From NCBI GenBank assembly GCA_001599815.1, contig BCIA01000003.1:2356001-2420000 (forward strand): 64,000 nt of DNA. Reading direction: 5' to 3'. Made by a program: the position numbers and the translations under genes. Positions 25,333 to 37,373 of this stretch are shown here, piece by piece (the first letter of the stretch is position 1; every line of letters begins with the position of its first letter). The stretch is from Furcasterigmium furcatum (lineage: Eukaryota; Ascomycota; Sordariomycetes; Glomerellales; Plectosphaerellaceae). The notes beneath the pieces were generated by a model. The model saw only the letters and a program-made list of their open reading frames with translations. It was not told where the DNA came from and ran no database searches.

Positions 25333-25945
25333 TTTTGCTTGATGTGTGGAAGAAATATGGGACCTATACAACCTGCTCTATCAGCCCCGCCTCCTGAGCC
25401 ACCATCATATCGCACGCTTGTCTTTGGCAATGACCACCACCGGACTTTCCTGGCTTCGTGGAATCTCCAAATCGGCGCAGATCTATTTCTTGTGCCGAAC
25501 ATGTTCGGAACTCATCAAAAAATTGTCTTGAAACGACGTTCTTGTCGGGATGTCGAAACAATATGCTCTAACCTCCGAAACCCCTCGGCGGTTAAACAAC
25601 TTGCTCATCCCGTGTCTTTCTGCCAGCAGACATCTCTTTAAGCAGCAACTAGACAGCTAATCTGATCAGATTCACTAATAAGACGGGTTAATTCTGTTGC
25701 TCGGCCCGTGCCTCTGCCGAGTCGACTTTCTCGTTCCTGGATGGCCGCCGATGCAGTTCGGAGGCTCATGAAACGGAGAGTAAGAAAGCCGTCCAGGATG
25801 GCGCGGGGAAGTGGTTGGGCAGAGCCTCACTCCATCATGATCTTGATATAAAGACCTCTTCTCCGGCCATATTGCCTTCTCTCACAAGATCACTCAGCTT
25901 CAATTACACTCATCACCACGTTACTTATCAACTTCAAACTTCAGC
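25333..25945. other. intergenic region tRNA-Phe / DJ-1-like gene
   Basis: Upstream region of the DJ-1-like gene. The CA/TC-rich stretch just before 25946 looks like its leader. Nothing else is recognised. Confidence 0.4.
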
Positions 25946-26921
25946 ATGTCGACCGAACTCAACCTCTCCAAGCCTCACCGGCCCCTCCACATCGGCGTCA
26001 TCCTGATGAATGGGTGAATCTTCTTTGGTCCCCTATAATGATTATCCCAGCGTTATGATGTCTAATTATTGTCAGTGAAACCGAAATCCTTGACGTCGCC
26101 CCAGTCGACCTCTTCCACGGCCTCAGCAAACACTTCGTCGACCAGATGCCCGAAACCTTCATCCCAGGTGGCGTCAAGGCCCAGGCCCTCGACATGGAAT
26201 TCCACTGGGTCGCCGAGTCCAAGGTCCCCCGTCGCTTGAGTGCGTTATCCCGGACTTCATATCTCCTTATTCTGGTTATTTCGGGAGCGTTGCGACATGT
26301 CTCTGCTCCCAACATATCCATACAAGGCAATAACTAACTCCGCGGGCTGATAGCAAGCGGCATGTCCCTGAACCCGACCGTACGTTCCCCCGCGGAACAT
26401 ACACCGCGTAACCATGTGCTACGGTAGGGAGAGTTGCAGCGAGGTTATAATGCTGACATCCCTAGGACGACTTCACCAGCTGCCCTAAGCTGGACATCGT
26501 CCTCATCGGCGCCCACAACGTCGGCTACACCCCCAACGAGGCCGAGCTCGCCTTCGTCCGCAAGGCGTACGAGGAAGCCGCCGCGTTTATGACCGTCTGC
26601 GCCGGCATCCTCGTGCCTCTCCAGGCGGGCATTCTGGAAGGCAAGACGGCCACCGGGCCACTTTTCATGCTCGACTATCTGCGGGAGAAGTCCCCCGGCA
26701 CGGAGTGGCTGCCGAAGCGCTGGGTCAGGGACGGAAAGCTCTGGACGAGCGGTGCCCTTCTCAACGGCATGGACATGGCGCATTCTTTTGCGCTGGAGCA
26801 CTGGCACCAGGGCGATGTGAGCCTTGTGAGCCTGTTGGGCGAGGTCGGGGCTTGGCCGAACCGCGACGTGGATTACAAGGATGCCAAGGGGGTCGACATC
26901 GGCAAGATCTCTTCTCTCTAG
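25946..26921 (+). CDS. DJ-1/PfpI (class I glutamine-amidotransferase-like) family protein
   Basis: Four exons, 25946..26013, 26076..26239, 26354..26379 (26 nt) and 26466..26921, give 237 residues. It reads as a DJ-1/PfpI alpha-beta fold: N-terminal strand HIGVILMNGETEILDVAPVDL, the central DIVLIGAHNVGY strand, and a nucleophile-elbow-like TVCAGILVPLQAG with the candidate catalytic Cys. This branch is widespread in ascomycetes and often annotated ThiJ/PfpI; substrates are generally unknown (isonitrile hydratase-, chaperone- or glyoxalase-like activities occur in relatives). The tiny third exon is easily missed by gene finders, but the frame and the sequence TSGMSLNPT across it support it. No signal peptide, so probably cytosolic. 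Confidence 0.82.
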
Positions 26922-27082
26922 TCTCTCACTTGTACCTGGGCAAGGACGGCATCTCTGAATGTTCGTGCTGATGTGATTGGTATCTCGGGAAACTCTAGAT
27001 AGTATCAAATGCATGCCATGGTAGTGTATCAGATGCTCTCGTACGCTCCTCACCCCCCCCGCGCCTCGCGATATATTAGCAA

Positions 27083-28349
27083 TCACAGCTGTTTCGTAGC
27101 ATCGCCCCCTTTTTCTATGCCGCACGCATCACAGCAGAGATATGTCGGCGGGTTAAACAGGGTGCATATGCCACAAGTCCATCCCTTCGGCTTCGGTGGT
27201 TGCTGCACTGGTGGGCGGGCGTACGGCAGCCCTCTCGAGACGAGATTCGATGCGAATGGTGGTGCAGACGCCGCAGGGGGCCGCATTGCGGCTGGCGGCC
27301 TCGGTCCAGGAGGAGGCCGAGTCGCCGATGGTACGACAGGCGGCGGTCCCCAGGTCCCCGATCTGTATGTAGGTGCCGGCACTGGGGCAAAAGGCGGCTG
27401 GGGGTGAGAAAACGGCGGCGCCGCCATAGGGGACCGGCCCGGCGGCGGCGGGAACACAGTCGGTCCCTGTGCCTGTCCCTGACTCCCCTCTGGCCTCTCT
27501 CTGCTCGGCGGGATGTAGTACCCTCCGTACTTCTCCTTCTCCTCTTCCTGCACCAGCTCCCAGTAGGCCTGCGCGATCGCCGCCTCGTTCGCCGCATCCT
27601 CCTCCGCCTGGGTCCTGAACCCGTTCCTCGTCGCCGACTCCTCGATCGCCCGAATCTCACCTTCATTGTGCCCCTCGTTGCCGCAACCCTGGAGTGTCTT
27701 GTTCCTCTTCTCAACCGCATCGGCAATAGCGTTTCGCATATCCCGCCCCGGAGCGGGCGCCGCGCCGCCGAGTCGCTGTCCGCTCCCCCGGGCCCGGAGG
27801 TTCTGCTGCCGGCGCTTCTCGGCCTCCAAACGTGCGAGGCGCCTGGCCTCCTGGATAGGCAGCACGTGGCTACCGCCGAGGCGCCGGCCGTTGGACATGA
27901 AGCCCTCGCCGGTGTAGCCCTTCATCAGGAGGCCCTCGTGCTCGTCGCGGAGCTGGTTCCAGAGGGCGTGGAACTTGGCGTCGTGGGGGCCGTGGACGAT
28001 GTGGGCGAGCTCGTGGAGCATGGTGTCCGTGACTTGTTCGCGGGGGAGGAACTGGTTGCGGTCGCCGGGATGGCGGAGGCGGAGGAGGATCTTCTGGCCG
28101 CGGTTGACGTTGAGGCCTAGCAGTATTAGATGGCTTGTTCAACTCGTGGGGGATATGAAGAGACAGCTCACCGAGGAGGTTGAATTCATTTGGATAGAAC
28201 TCTGCGAGCTCGGGGACCTTCCAGCCGCGAGCTCGCATGATGGGCTTTACCATGGAGGCGATCTTCTTGAGCGCCTCCAGGGCCTCTTTGGCTCGCGGAA
28301 AGTCCGCCAAGTGGCGGTAGCTGTTGATCAGGGGGTCGTGTTCCGGCAT
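27083..28349 (-). CDS. wss1: WLM-domain DNA-protein-crosslink metalloprotease (Wss1-like)
   Basis: Nuclear DNA-dependent protease, counterpart of yeast Wss1 and animal SPRTN, which removes proteins covalently trapped on DNA. Two exons, 28349..28172 and 28116..27083, give 403 residues. The WLM domain fills the first third. The zinc site is HELAH at 94-98 with the third ligand His104 in HELAHIVHGPH, followed by DAKFHALWNQL, exactly the Wss1 spacing. The middle is basic and low-complexity, then Pro-rich. The C-terminus has a RanBP2-type zinc finger (WTCGICTLFNPPTYLCCDAC, C-x2-C-x10-C-x2-C). I did not identify a definite SUMO- or Cdc48-binding motif by eye. Confidence 0.92.
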
Positions 28350-28806
28350 CTTGACGGCTGGGTTGTATGATGCAAGGGGAACAATCCTCAGATGTGAAGG
28401 TAATGAGTTGAGGTGAGAACAGACTTAAAGATAAGGTTGCAGGCTATGAGTCCCGTCCATGGACAACAAAGACATTTGATTCGTCTTTCTCGTGGAAAGC
28501 TCCCGACGACAGCATCGAAAGTGGTCGAAGAGCTTCAGTCAGCATAGTCGTTTTGGTGTTGACGCGTCATGCAGCCTGGAGTCTGAGTTGGCCTTCGGGC
28601 TGAAAGGCGCTATGCCAGTGGGAAGGCATGGATGGTTGCCTTTTGCCCCCGGCAGCCGAGAACATTATATACAGTGCGATACGGTGTCAATACCAACCTA
28701 CCATAGTTATTGGCACAGTACACCGGACTTTTGCTGGTGCATTGAAGCAAGTACTCGAATTTACCCCTATTTCCCTCCCAGCCGTAGCTAAACAATACTC
28801 ATCTTT
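28350..28806. other. intergenic region upstream of WSS1
   Basis: Contains the WSS1 promoter and the 3' flank of the membrane-protein gene to its right. Nothing else is seen. Confidence 0.4.
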
Positions 28807-29808
28807 TCAGTGCAGCAAGTATATAACAATCACATGAGGCACCCAGACCATCGAAGACAAGACAATCTCCGTGTCGAAAATCGGCCACGGCTCCCCACGC
28901 TTCACCAGCGATCCCAGTCTCGGCTCCCATCTCTGCCAACCGGGAACAAGCCATCTGCAGAGCACATAGAACATCTATGACCTCCTCGTCAGTTCAACTT
29001 CGCCCAAGGTCCTCCTCACGGCAAGGGCCGAAGTACTCACCGTCTCCGCCATGTCCGCGAATGGCCCCCCGAGGTAAAACGACACGAGGACACTCCCCAG
29101 ATGACCATGTGCATCAGCCATGCTCCCCCACCAGAAGGGGAAGAGCCACTTCATACTCACTCCGCAAGCCCACACGATAAGTCGGTCCACGACCTCGACG
29201 AGGGAGGAGAGCAGGGCATTGTACACTACAACCGAGGCCCAGTGGCCCAGGCAGCACGGCCAGGTGAACCCGGACAGCTTGCTCCTCGGGCCGCGGAAGG
29301 TCAGGTAGACGGATCCTGGCTCAATCTCTCGATTCTGCAACGCGTCAGTTGGTTAGCCCCAGGTCCAGGTTCCTGCTCGTATCTGCTGGGTGGGACGTAC
29401 ATCCTGTCGAATCGCCTCGAGGGGGCCACTGACCATGAAGGCCAGCAGGGTGTGAACGAGCCAGCCCAGTCCTACCGCGTCGGCATCGGCATCGGAATCG
29501 GGGACGAGGAAGAATCCAGTCACAGAGCCCAAGGGTACGAGGAGGCATCCTATTCTGAACTTGTGCTTATAGAGGTTGGTCGGAGACGGCTCGCTGGAGA
29601 TCGAGAATAGGGCGTAGGTCGTGAGAGGCCCGAGGAGGGCTTGGAAGACGGTTTCCATAATCGGAAAGCAGGAGACGATGATGTTGTAGATTGCTGCCGC
29701 TGACCCGGATATCGCCCAGAACGCGGCATGGTACTGGACGGAGAGCATCTCGGCCAATGCTGCGGTCAATCCCGGTTGAGTGACGGAGATGCCTTCACAC
29801 GTGGACAT
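28807..29808 (-). CDS. uncharacterised integral membrane protein
   Basis: I do not recognise this family. Three exons, 29808..29401, 29334..29041 and 28974..28807, all in phase 0, give 289 residues. Both introns have good borders (GTACGT...TTGCAG and GTGAGT...CATAG). The frame is open slightly upstream of the chosen ATG, but only from a GTG. By eye the protein has about six hydrophobic segments separated by short loops, including an Asp/Ala run (DSDADADA) and the conserved-looking tract FYLGGPFADMAET, which crosses the second splice. The last exon adds one more hydrophobic segment (VLSSMVWVPHVIVIYLLH) at the extreme C-terminus. It could be a transporter-like or enzyme-like membrane protein; no function can be assigned. 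Confidence 0.65.
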
Positions 29809-29984
29809 TCGTTGCAGACGGGAGGCAAAGTCAATGCCCGGACGGCTGGGTAGGTACTTGGACACACCCCGGGTGTTTCAATTGCGGACAGCCTCTGCAG
29901 CCAAAATACCAAAAGTAAAACGCCATTGCCCATGCCAGGGCCACCCATCCATACCCATTAACGCCAAATCAATCACATCCCGAT

Positions 29985-32900
29985 TCACCTCCAAGCCTTC
30001 GACAGGGGGCTTCCCACCTTGGGCGCGAACTGCAGGCTCTTACGACGAGCAGCCATCAGGCGCATCATGACACCCTCGTCCTTCTTCCTCTCCAACAGTC
30101 CCTGGCCGAGGTCACTGTAGCCGTTCGCCTTGGGCGGGCAGGTCTGCATGCCCAGAATCATGGTAGGCGACTCAAGATCACCAAGAGCAACCGTGGGTGT
30201 CTCTGGCGTGACATTGGCCGCGTACCTAGCCAGAGCATCTGGCGCAGGGGTCATCGGGACAGGAGTCAACGTCTGCCAGTCCTCCTCATTCTCCTCGAGC
30301 TGGTCTGAGGGGGTCTTGATCCAGACTGTGCTGTCGCGCCTGTTCATAGGGGTGTTGGGCGCGGTGCGGGCGTCGCGGCTGGGACTGGGCGCAAGCATGC
30401 CGTTCATGCCAACAAGAGTGCTCGCTCCGATGGTCTGGCGACGACGGCCGCCCCCGCGGGACACAGGCTCCGCCTCAATGTAGTAAGGGGTTTCATCGAG
30501 CCACTGGTTCTCGCGTTCGCAGCTGCACTGGTTAGCATCATTTCTCAACTTCCAAGAGAATGGGCATAGCTTACTCAAGAACCCAGCTGACACCGACGCA
30601 CTGGACCACGCCAGCCGTCTCGCGGACCTTCTCCATGGTGTCTTTGCCGCCATCCTTGTACACCACGTGCGTGATACCGATCCTGGATGATTCGGTACAA
30701 GCAGCAGCGTTGGGGTTCCACGTCCAGTTCTTCACGCAGCGAGCGCCCATCTGGGTCAGCAGCTCAACGAAGATACTGCTAGCGTCGGCGCCCTCGCTTG
30801 TATGAACATCGACGAACACCACGGCGCCGCCCAGAAGAGCGGGGTTGAGATCGCGCCGAGGGGTGCGCGCAGGAGTGGCCGCGGCGGACCAGGTCTCCGA
30901 CCTCGTGGGTGTGGCAGGAGCCGACCGCCGGCCGGCGGATCTCGCGCTGTCGCTCTTTGTGGGAGAGTAGGAGATCACAGTCGCACTCCTGGTGAGACCC
31001 TTTGTCGGGCGGCTGACAGGCAGGCGAGAGATGCTGGCGGCGCGCTTCTTCCTGGGTCGAGGTGTCGAATCGTCCGCAGCCTTCAGGGGAACCTTGGAAA
31101 CAGTGGCGAACTCGCGCCGAAAGACACGGCGAGGAGTGACCGGGGGCACAACCACGGCGTCATGCTGCGGAAGCATGGCTGGGTCGACGGGAATTTCATT
31201 CTCATCACCGTACTCCTGGCTTGCGTCGGACACGGAGTCGTCGTAGTTGTGGCCGTGTGCCACCTCCTCAATCTGGTCAGGCTCCATCAGAGACATCTCG
31301 TCGGCCTCAGCAGCAAGCTCCATATCCTCATCAGTAATGAGCATGTCATCAAATTCAGGGTCACCTGCTTCTGCCATCATGTCGACGGCAACAGGCTCAA
31401 CCTCAGTCTGCAGGCCAGCCTCCGATCGTACGGTCATCTCGTCTTCAAAGTACGAGCTCTTGACGGGCGAAGGCTCCGGCTCAGCAACCTGAACAGCTGG
31501 TGCCCGAGAGCGCTTAACAGGGCTCCCAGCAGCCCAGGTGCTGAACTGCTCAGCGAGGGGAGTGAATCCGATACTGGATACCCGAGGAGCAAGGCTGCGG
31601 CGGGAAGACGCGGCTGGAGTGGGAGTCGCAGGCACAGCGAAAGTCTCGTGGTGGCGATTGGGTGAGGCCTCGTCCTCGGACTCCGAGTCGAAATCCTGGT
31701 AGGGGTTGGTGTCCTTGTCGCGGAGAGCAAACCTGGGAGCTGCCTGCTTGGGGGATGACTGCGCGGACGGAAGAACAGGACTCGCGGCCTCGACTTCGTG
31801 GGCTGGGCTCTCTGGCTCATCCGTCATGACGGAATCGCCGTCGTCATCCACCTGGCCATTGGCCTCTGGAATCGAGTGGCTAGTAGCTTGAGGGCTGCAT
31901 TCGACTTCAGCCTCTGTCATTGCCTGCTCGGCGTCAAGCTTCTCGTATAGAACTGCAGTGTTATCCTTGAGCGCAGGATCAGCGTAACGAGGAAGCACAG
32001 CAGACAGGCGGCCGGGGAACTGCAGGGTCATGGTGTCCCCCAACATGAGCTCATCCGCGAGCTGATCCATGGCTTCGGTCTGCTCGTCGAGCAAAAGCTT
32101 CTCAGAGGAAGTCTTGGCAGAAGAAGGAGCTACCACAGGAGCACGGCAAGGGGTCGCAGCGGCGGGGGTCTCGTTGTCAACTTCCTCCACAGGCTCTGGC
32201 TTCGCAGGTGTAGCGAGGCTCCTGATCGGCACGACAGGGCGCTTGGCGGGAGACTGCAAGAGAGACATCTTCATGGGAGATCGGGCCTCCCCTGAGGCAG
32301 TGCGGCTGGCAGAGGGCAAGGCGAAGCCCTTGATGGCGGGCTGGGGCCTCTTCGCCGGCGAGCTCAACAAAGACGACTTGAAAGGTGTTGCTTGTGTGTC
32401 ATTCCCTGACTTGAGGGTGGGTGCCGATTTGAAGAGCATGGCGCCATCGGAGCGCTTGGCGGGGGACTTCATCGAGTCCTTGAATGGGGATGCGGGAAGG
32501 CGTCTGGCAGGGCTGGCCAGCGTGACTTCGGGCACTTCGTCGACGGCTTCCTGGGCCTCGGGCTCAGGATCCTTTTCCTTGGGGCCCTGCGATTCCAATC
32601 TCTTGAGAGAGGCTGAAGGGAGTTTCGCGGGGGTTTTCTGCATTGGCCTGACGGGCGAGTCGGCTGTGAGCTCATCCTCAGACATATCCGGGGCATGAGT
32701 GATCTGCGTGACCTTCTTAGGGCTCAGTGGCATCTTGGACTTCTCCGGGGCAGCAGTGGACTTGGTGGTGGCTGCTCTGGTTGCTTTGGGAACGGGAGGC
32801 TTCCTGACGGGGCGGCCGCGGAGCCCAGTGGTGGTGGCCGGGGCCTTCTCATCCTTGCTGCCGGCCGCAGGGTCGACATTCTCCTTCTCGGGCTCTTCGA

Positions 32901-33420
32901 ACGTGACGCGCTTCCTGGCTGCAGGCTTGGGCGCTGTGACAGTGGCAGCTCGGGTCCGTGTTGTGGTGGCCTTCTTGGGAGCCTCGGTGGACTCGGCATC
33001 TGCCGGCAGGGTATTCTTTCTGGGCCTGCCTCGTGTGGCTTTGACGGGCTCTGCCTTTGGCTCTGGCTTGGGAGCATCTGCATTGGCCTTGCGAGCAGCA
33101 GCTCTGGCACGAGTGGCTCTTCCGGGAGCAGATGATGTCGACGGCTCCTCTGGCTCCTCTGTGACGATCTTCCTGGGCCGGCCACGAGGTCTTGGTGCGC
33201 GGACTTCTGGCTCGGGCTCCTCGTCGTGCTCTGATCCGTGCTCATTGTCGTCAGAGCGAGTCTTTCTCTTGGTGGATGTTGTTGTTCTTGTGGCGGCGGG
33301 TGCTGCCTTCGCTTTTGCAGCGGCCGTCATGATCTTGGTTGTTCTGGTGGTGATTGTGTCGGTAGACTTAGCGGCCGCACGGGCGCGAGTCATCCTCTTG
33401 GGGGGCGATTGGGGCTCCAT
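29985..33420 (-). CDS. BRCT-domain protein with AT-hooks, KEN box and CDK-site array
   Basis: Predicted chromatin or DNA-damage/mitotic protein. Two exons, 33420..30575 and 30522..29985, give 1127 residues; the splice falls inside the BRCT domain and restores WVLDCERENQWLDE. The first 210 residues are basic, with AT-hook cores RGRPRK at 79-84 and 130-135 and RGRP at 201-204, plus KEN at 179-181 (EKENVDP). Residues 233-407 hold eleven S/T-P-x-K/R sites, including three near-identical SPAKR units (319, 354, 390). A long acidic low-complexity middle follows, then Arg/Ser-rich sequence and one BRCT domain at about 862-960. The tail after it is Thr/Pro-rich and ends KSLQFAPKVGSPLSKAWR, again with SP sites. 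The specific orthologue is not recognised; a Mdc1/Rtt107-like or chromosome-structure role is conceivable but not shown. Confidence 0.85.
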
Positions 33421-35420
33421 GTTGCTGAGATGCTGGGCTTCAATGATGCTGGAGGGTTAGTAGGTTGGATGTTGTTGTTGAACAGGTCGCGTTCACATTG
33501 TCATTTGGATGTTGGATGGTGGAGTGCAAACCGGGAAGCTCCTGAATGCTGGGGTTTTGTTGACTGTGACCTCAGCGCGATCCCGTTGCCGGGTCAACAT
33601 GGGTGGGTGGTCCCTCACGTGACGAACAATCTGCCCCGCCGGTTCTCCAGTTGTCAGCTGTCACTGCCTGTGGCCAGCTGCACATACAAGACTCGACTTG
33701 GCCCATATTGCCCATCATCCAACACCTCCGACAGAGAATCATTCTCGAAGTGCCCGACTGCACCATCTCGGAGGACCAAACACCAGCAGATAGATCATAT
33801 AAAGAGCCATTCTTCCTAACATTCATTTGGGCTCTCTCACATCTTACACCCGAAGACTCATCGTGCCCTGGCCTCGATCTGCTGGCTTCTCAACCCTGCC
33901 ATTTTCCTCATCGCTCGCTGTCGGACATCTCGAGACATCGCGAATTGAATTACAAAGCAACAAGGAGAAAGCTTTCGTCAACAGGGACCGCGGCTTGGAT
34001 CCACCGTGCAAACCTGCGCACCCGCACACAGGCAACATTCAAAGACAAATCCTCGTATCTTGTCCGACAAACCATCCTGTCGGGATGGCGCCAAAGGACG
34101 CTACCGGCAAGCGTGGCCGGCGAAGCGCACAGCCCCTGGAGAAGTGAACAACCTTGAAGCTTTATTAGCAGAAGATGGTGTGAAGCACTGAGGCGGCTCG
34201 ATGTCGCGCAGCATGGTGGCTTGTGCCTCCGACGCCAGCTGCTGTCAGTCCCATGCGACCTTCAGAATCCCGCATGTGCTACTCCAATGGCTTCCGGCAC
34301 TGCCGGTGGTATTCTTGTGCCCGTCGTCGTCAGCACCGTACGATCTACCTGAGACTTCAGCTCAGCGTGTCGGATGGCCATTGATCGGCCAGGATGGGCT
34401 CGAAAGAACATCCAGGGACCTTGGAACAGGGTCGCAAACAAGGACACACCGCCGGCTTCATCCCATGCCAATTGGCTGCCCATGTCCATCGCCAAGCTCA
34501 CAACATCCAGGCAGGACCCTTGCCATGGCAGCATATCCTGATATCAAGACAAGCTCCATTGGCGCCCTTGAGTCTTCCTCGAAGGCACTATCGTCGCAGT
34601 CCGGTCATGCCGGCCTGGGCTTGCTCGTCATCAGTACCTCAAGAAGTGATTGCGCTCAACAGCCACAGATGCGAGGTAGGAGAAAGCCATGTGCTCATCG
34701 AGGCGGCACAGAAGCAACACGCCAGCCGAGACAGTACCGCCTGGCTGGGTTGCCTCCCTCTTCGGCTCCGCTGCCGATCGTCACCCACAGAATCCCATCG
34801 TCCTTCGGGGACGGACGAGGTTTTAGACACCGCGAGCCCGAGAGAATGCCTCGCGTGCAATCAAACCCGCGGGTCTCTGGCATGTCGGCCTGAGATGGAC
34901 TAGCTCGTCTAATCATCCACTTCAGCCACCGCGATCTCCCCCCAGGGGCCTCCACAAGACGGACCGCACGGTCACCGAACATGCCGTCTCCAACCAGGGG
35001 ATGGTTAGGTTTTGCGTCATCACCCGAGCTCTGCGAGATGCGACGCGTCTCCCCGATGCACCAAAGTTATGTGATTTAATCCCCCCGCCTGCCCCTAAGA
35101 GTTGGACCATAAGATCGTCAGGACGTGCAACCACCCTTGCTCTTATTCAGACCAACATCCCGGAATAAATTGGTGTTTCACTCACCAACGGTGGTGACTG
35201 GCTGTCTCGCTCTCATTGCTTTTGGTTGCCGCAAGGAGGCTCTGAACCACCCTTTCTACAAAAAGCAGCACCATCTGATCCACCTGTTGGATAGGCATTC
35301 CATACATATCAGTCGCCTCACTGGCTTCAACTCTCACCATCTGGCGCTGTTCTTGGTTCAGGGGCTCGAAACGGGACACGAGATAGGAGAAGCCGGCAAC
35401 CTCCACGGCAAAACTTCAGC
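33421..35420. promoter_or_regulatory. 2.0-kb divergent intergenic region, BRCT gene / phospholipase B
   Basis: Promoters of two divergent genes. A 230-codon plus-strand frame from an ATG at 34201 overlaps another long frame, is Ser/Pro/Arg-rich and has no domain; I treat it as non-coding. Just upstream of 35421, CT-rich sequence probably belongs to the phospholipase leader. Confidence 0.4.
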
Positions 35421-37373
35421 ATGACTATACTCCCCCTCTCATTAGTATGCCTTGCGCTCGGTGCCGGAGCACCGGCATATGGAAGTCCGGGTAACCCCAC
35501 AGTCCTCTCCGTCGACGTCCGGGCCCTTCCCGATGCGCCGAGCGGCGACTACGCCCCGAAAATCGTCGACTGCCCGTCAACACGCCCGAGTGTCCGCCTC
35601 GCCGACAGTCTCTCCGATGCTGAATCGTCATGGCTCACCCGGAGGCGCAACAACACCATCGACCCGCTGCGCACCCTCCTCTCTCGCGCCAACATCCCAG
35701 ACTTTGACGCAGAGGCCTACATCGACCGCGTTCGTGACAATGCCACGGCCCTGCCCAATATCGGCATCGCGGTATCGGGCGGCGGCTACCGCGCCCTCAT
35801 GAACGGCGCCGGCTTCCTTACCGCTGCCGACTCCCGCAACAACGAATCCGGTCCCATCAGTGGCCTCCTCCAGTCCGCCACCTATCTCGCCGGCCTGTCT
35901 GGTGGTGGCTGGCTCGTCGGCTCCATGTTCGCCAACAACTTCTCTACCATCCCGCAACTCCAGCAGGGCTCCGAGGACTCGGCCATCTGGCGCTTCGACC
36001 GGTCCATCTTCCGTGGCCCTGAGGAGAGTGGCATCGGACTTCTGAACACCGTCGACTACTGGAGGACTATTGCTGATGATGTTGATGACAAGGCCGAGGG
36101 CTGGGATACCTCTATCACGGACTACTGGGGCCGCGCTCTATCGTACCAGTTGCTCAACGCCACTAATGGTGGCCCGGCGTACACGTTTTCCTCCATCGCC
36201 GACACAAGCAACTTCGAGGATGCTAACACCCCGTTCCCCATCCTCGTCGCCGATGGCCGTGCCCCTGGCGAGCGTCTCATCTCACTCAACGCAACCGTGT
36301 ATGAGTTCAACCCTTTTGAGCTGGGCACCTGGGACCCAACGACGTACGGCTTCGCACCCCTCCGCTGGATCGCGTCCAACTTCACCAACGGCGAAATCGA
36401 TACAGACGCCGACTGTGTCCGCGGCTTCGACCAGATCGGTTTCGTCATGGGCACCTCCTCCTCGCTCTTCAACCAGTTCCTCCTCGCCAACGTCACCGCC
36501 GTGGGCGCCGAGGCCGGCGTCCCCTCCTTCATCACCGACGCCATCGAGTCCGTCCTCAGCCGCATCGACCGCGACGAGAACGACATCGCCCAGTACGCCC
36601 CCAACCCCTTCTTCCGCTGGGACCCGACCTCGTCGAGCCACAACTCGGACCAGTTCCAGCTCTCCCTCGTCGACGGAGGCGAGGACCTCCAGAACATCCC
36701 CCTCCACCCCCTCATCCAGCCCATGCGCGCCGTCGACATCATCTTCGCCGTCGACTCCTCCGCCGACACCAACTTCAACTGGCCCAACGGCACCGCCATG
36801 CGGGCCACATACGACCGCGTCGGCACAGACATCGGCAACGGCACCCTCTTCCCCCCCGTCCCCTCCGCCGAGACATTCATCAACCAGCGCCTGAACCAGC
36901 GCCCCACCCTCTTCGGCTGCGACGCGGACAACTTCACCCTGTCCGACGGCCAGTCCGTCCCGCCGCTGGTCTTCTACATCCCTAACGCGCCCTACACCAC
37001 CCACAGCAACGTCTCGACCTTCGACCCCTCCTACCCTCTCGACGAGCGCGACGCCATCATCCGGAACGGCCTCAACGCCGCCACCCAGGGCAACGCCACT
37101 GTCGATGAGGAGTGGCCTGTCTGCGTCGCATGCGCCATCCTGAGCAGGAGCTGGTGGAAGGCCAACGAGTCCGCGCCCGCCGCGTGCACCCGCTGCTTTG
37201 AGCGGTATTGCTGGAACGGCACGACCGATGATGCCGCCGTCGAGAGTTACGACCCCGAGTTCATCATCGGCCAGGACTTTTCGGCAGAAGATAATGCTGC
37301 TGTGGCCACAAGGCGTGCGGGTTTGATGGTGTATGCCGGCCTTGCTGTTGCAGCCGCCATGGTATTCTGCTAG
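35421..37373 (+). CDS. plb: Lysophospholipase / phospholipase B, secreted or GPI-anchored
   Basis: Hydrolyses acyl chains from (lyso)phospholipids at the cell surface. Intronless, 650 residues, the family's usual size. A signal peptide (about residues 1-21) is followed by the PLA2_B catalytic domain: oxyanion-region SGGGYRALMNGAG, nucleophile Ser160 in LAGLSGGGWLVGS, and catalytic Asp418 in LVDGGEDLQNIPLHPL. Many N-x-S/T sequons and a Cys-rich C-terminal part (CVACAILSRSWWK, CTRCFERYCW) fit an extracellular glycoprotein. The hydrophobic end VYAGLAVAAAMVFC, preceded by small residues, looks like a GPI-anchor signal. Third codon positions are strongly C-biased in the middle of the gene, suggesting good expression. 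Confidence 0.95.
   Translation: MTILPLSLVCLALGAGAPAYGSPGNPTVLSVDVRALPDAPSGDYAPKIVDCPSTRPSVRLADSLSDAESSWLTRRRNNTIDPLRTLLSRANIPDFDAEAYIDRVRDNATALPNIGIAVSGGGYRALMNGAGFLTAADSRNNESGPISGLLQSATYLAGLSGGGWLVGSMFANNFSTIPQLQQGSEDSAIWRFDRSIFRGPEESGIGLLNTVDYWRTIADDVDDKAEGWDTSITDYWGRALSYQLLNATNGGPAYTFSSIADTSNFEDANTPFPILVADGRAPGERLISLNATVYEFNPFELGTWDPTTYGFAPLRWIASNFTNGEIDTDADCVRGFDQIGFVMGTSSSLFNQFLLANVTAVGAEAGVPSFITDAIESVLSRIDRDENDIAQYAPNPFFRWDPTSSSHNSDQFQLSLVDGGEDLQNIPLHPLIQPMRAVDIIFAVDSSADTNFNWPNGTAMRATYDRVGTDIGNGTLFPPVPSAETFINQRLNQRPTLFGCDADNFTLSDGQSVPPLVFYIPNAPYTTHSNVSTFDPSYPLDERDAIIRNGLNAATQGNATVDEEWPVCVACAILSRSWWKANESAPAACTRCFERYCWNGTTDDAAVESYDPEFIIGQDFSAEDNAAVATRRAGLMVYAGLAVAAAMVFC

Noticed and set aside
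34201..34893. 230-codon plus-strand frame starting at an ATG
   Set aside because: Ser/Pro/Arg-rich, overlaps another long frame in a different phase, no domain, no supporting splice or codon bias.
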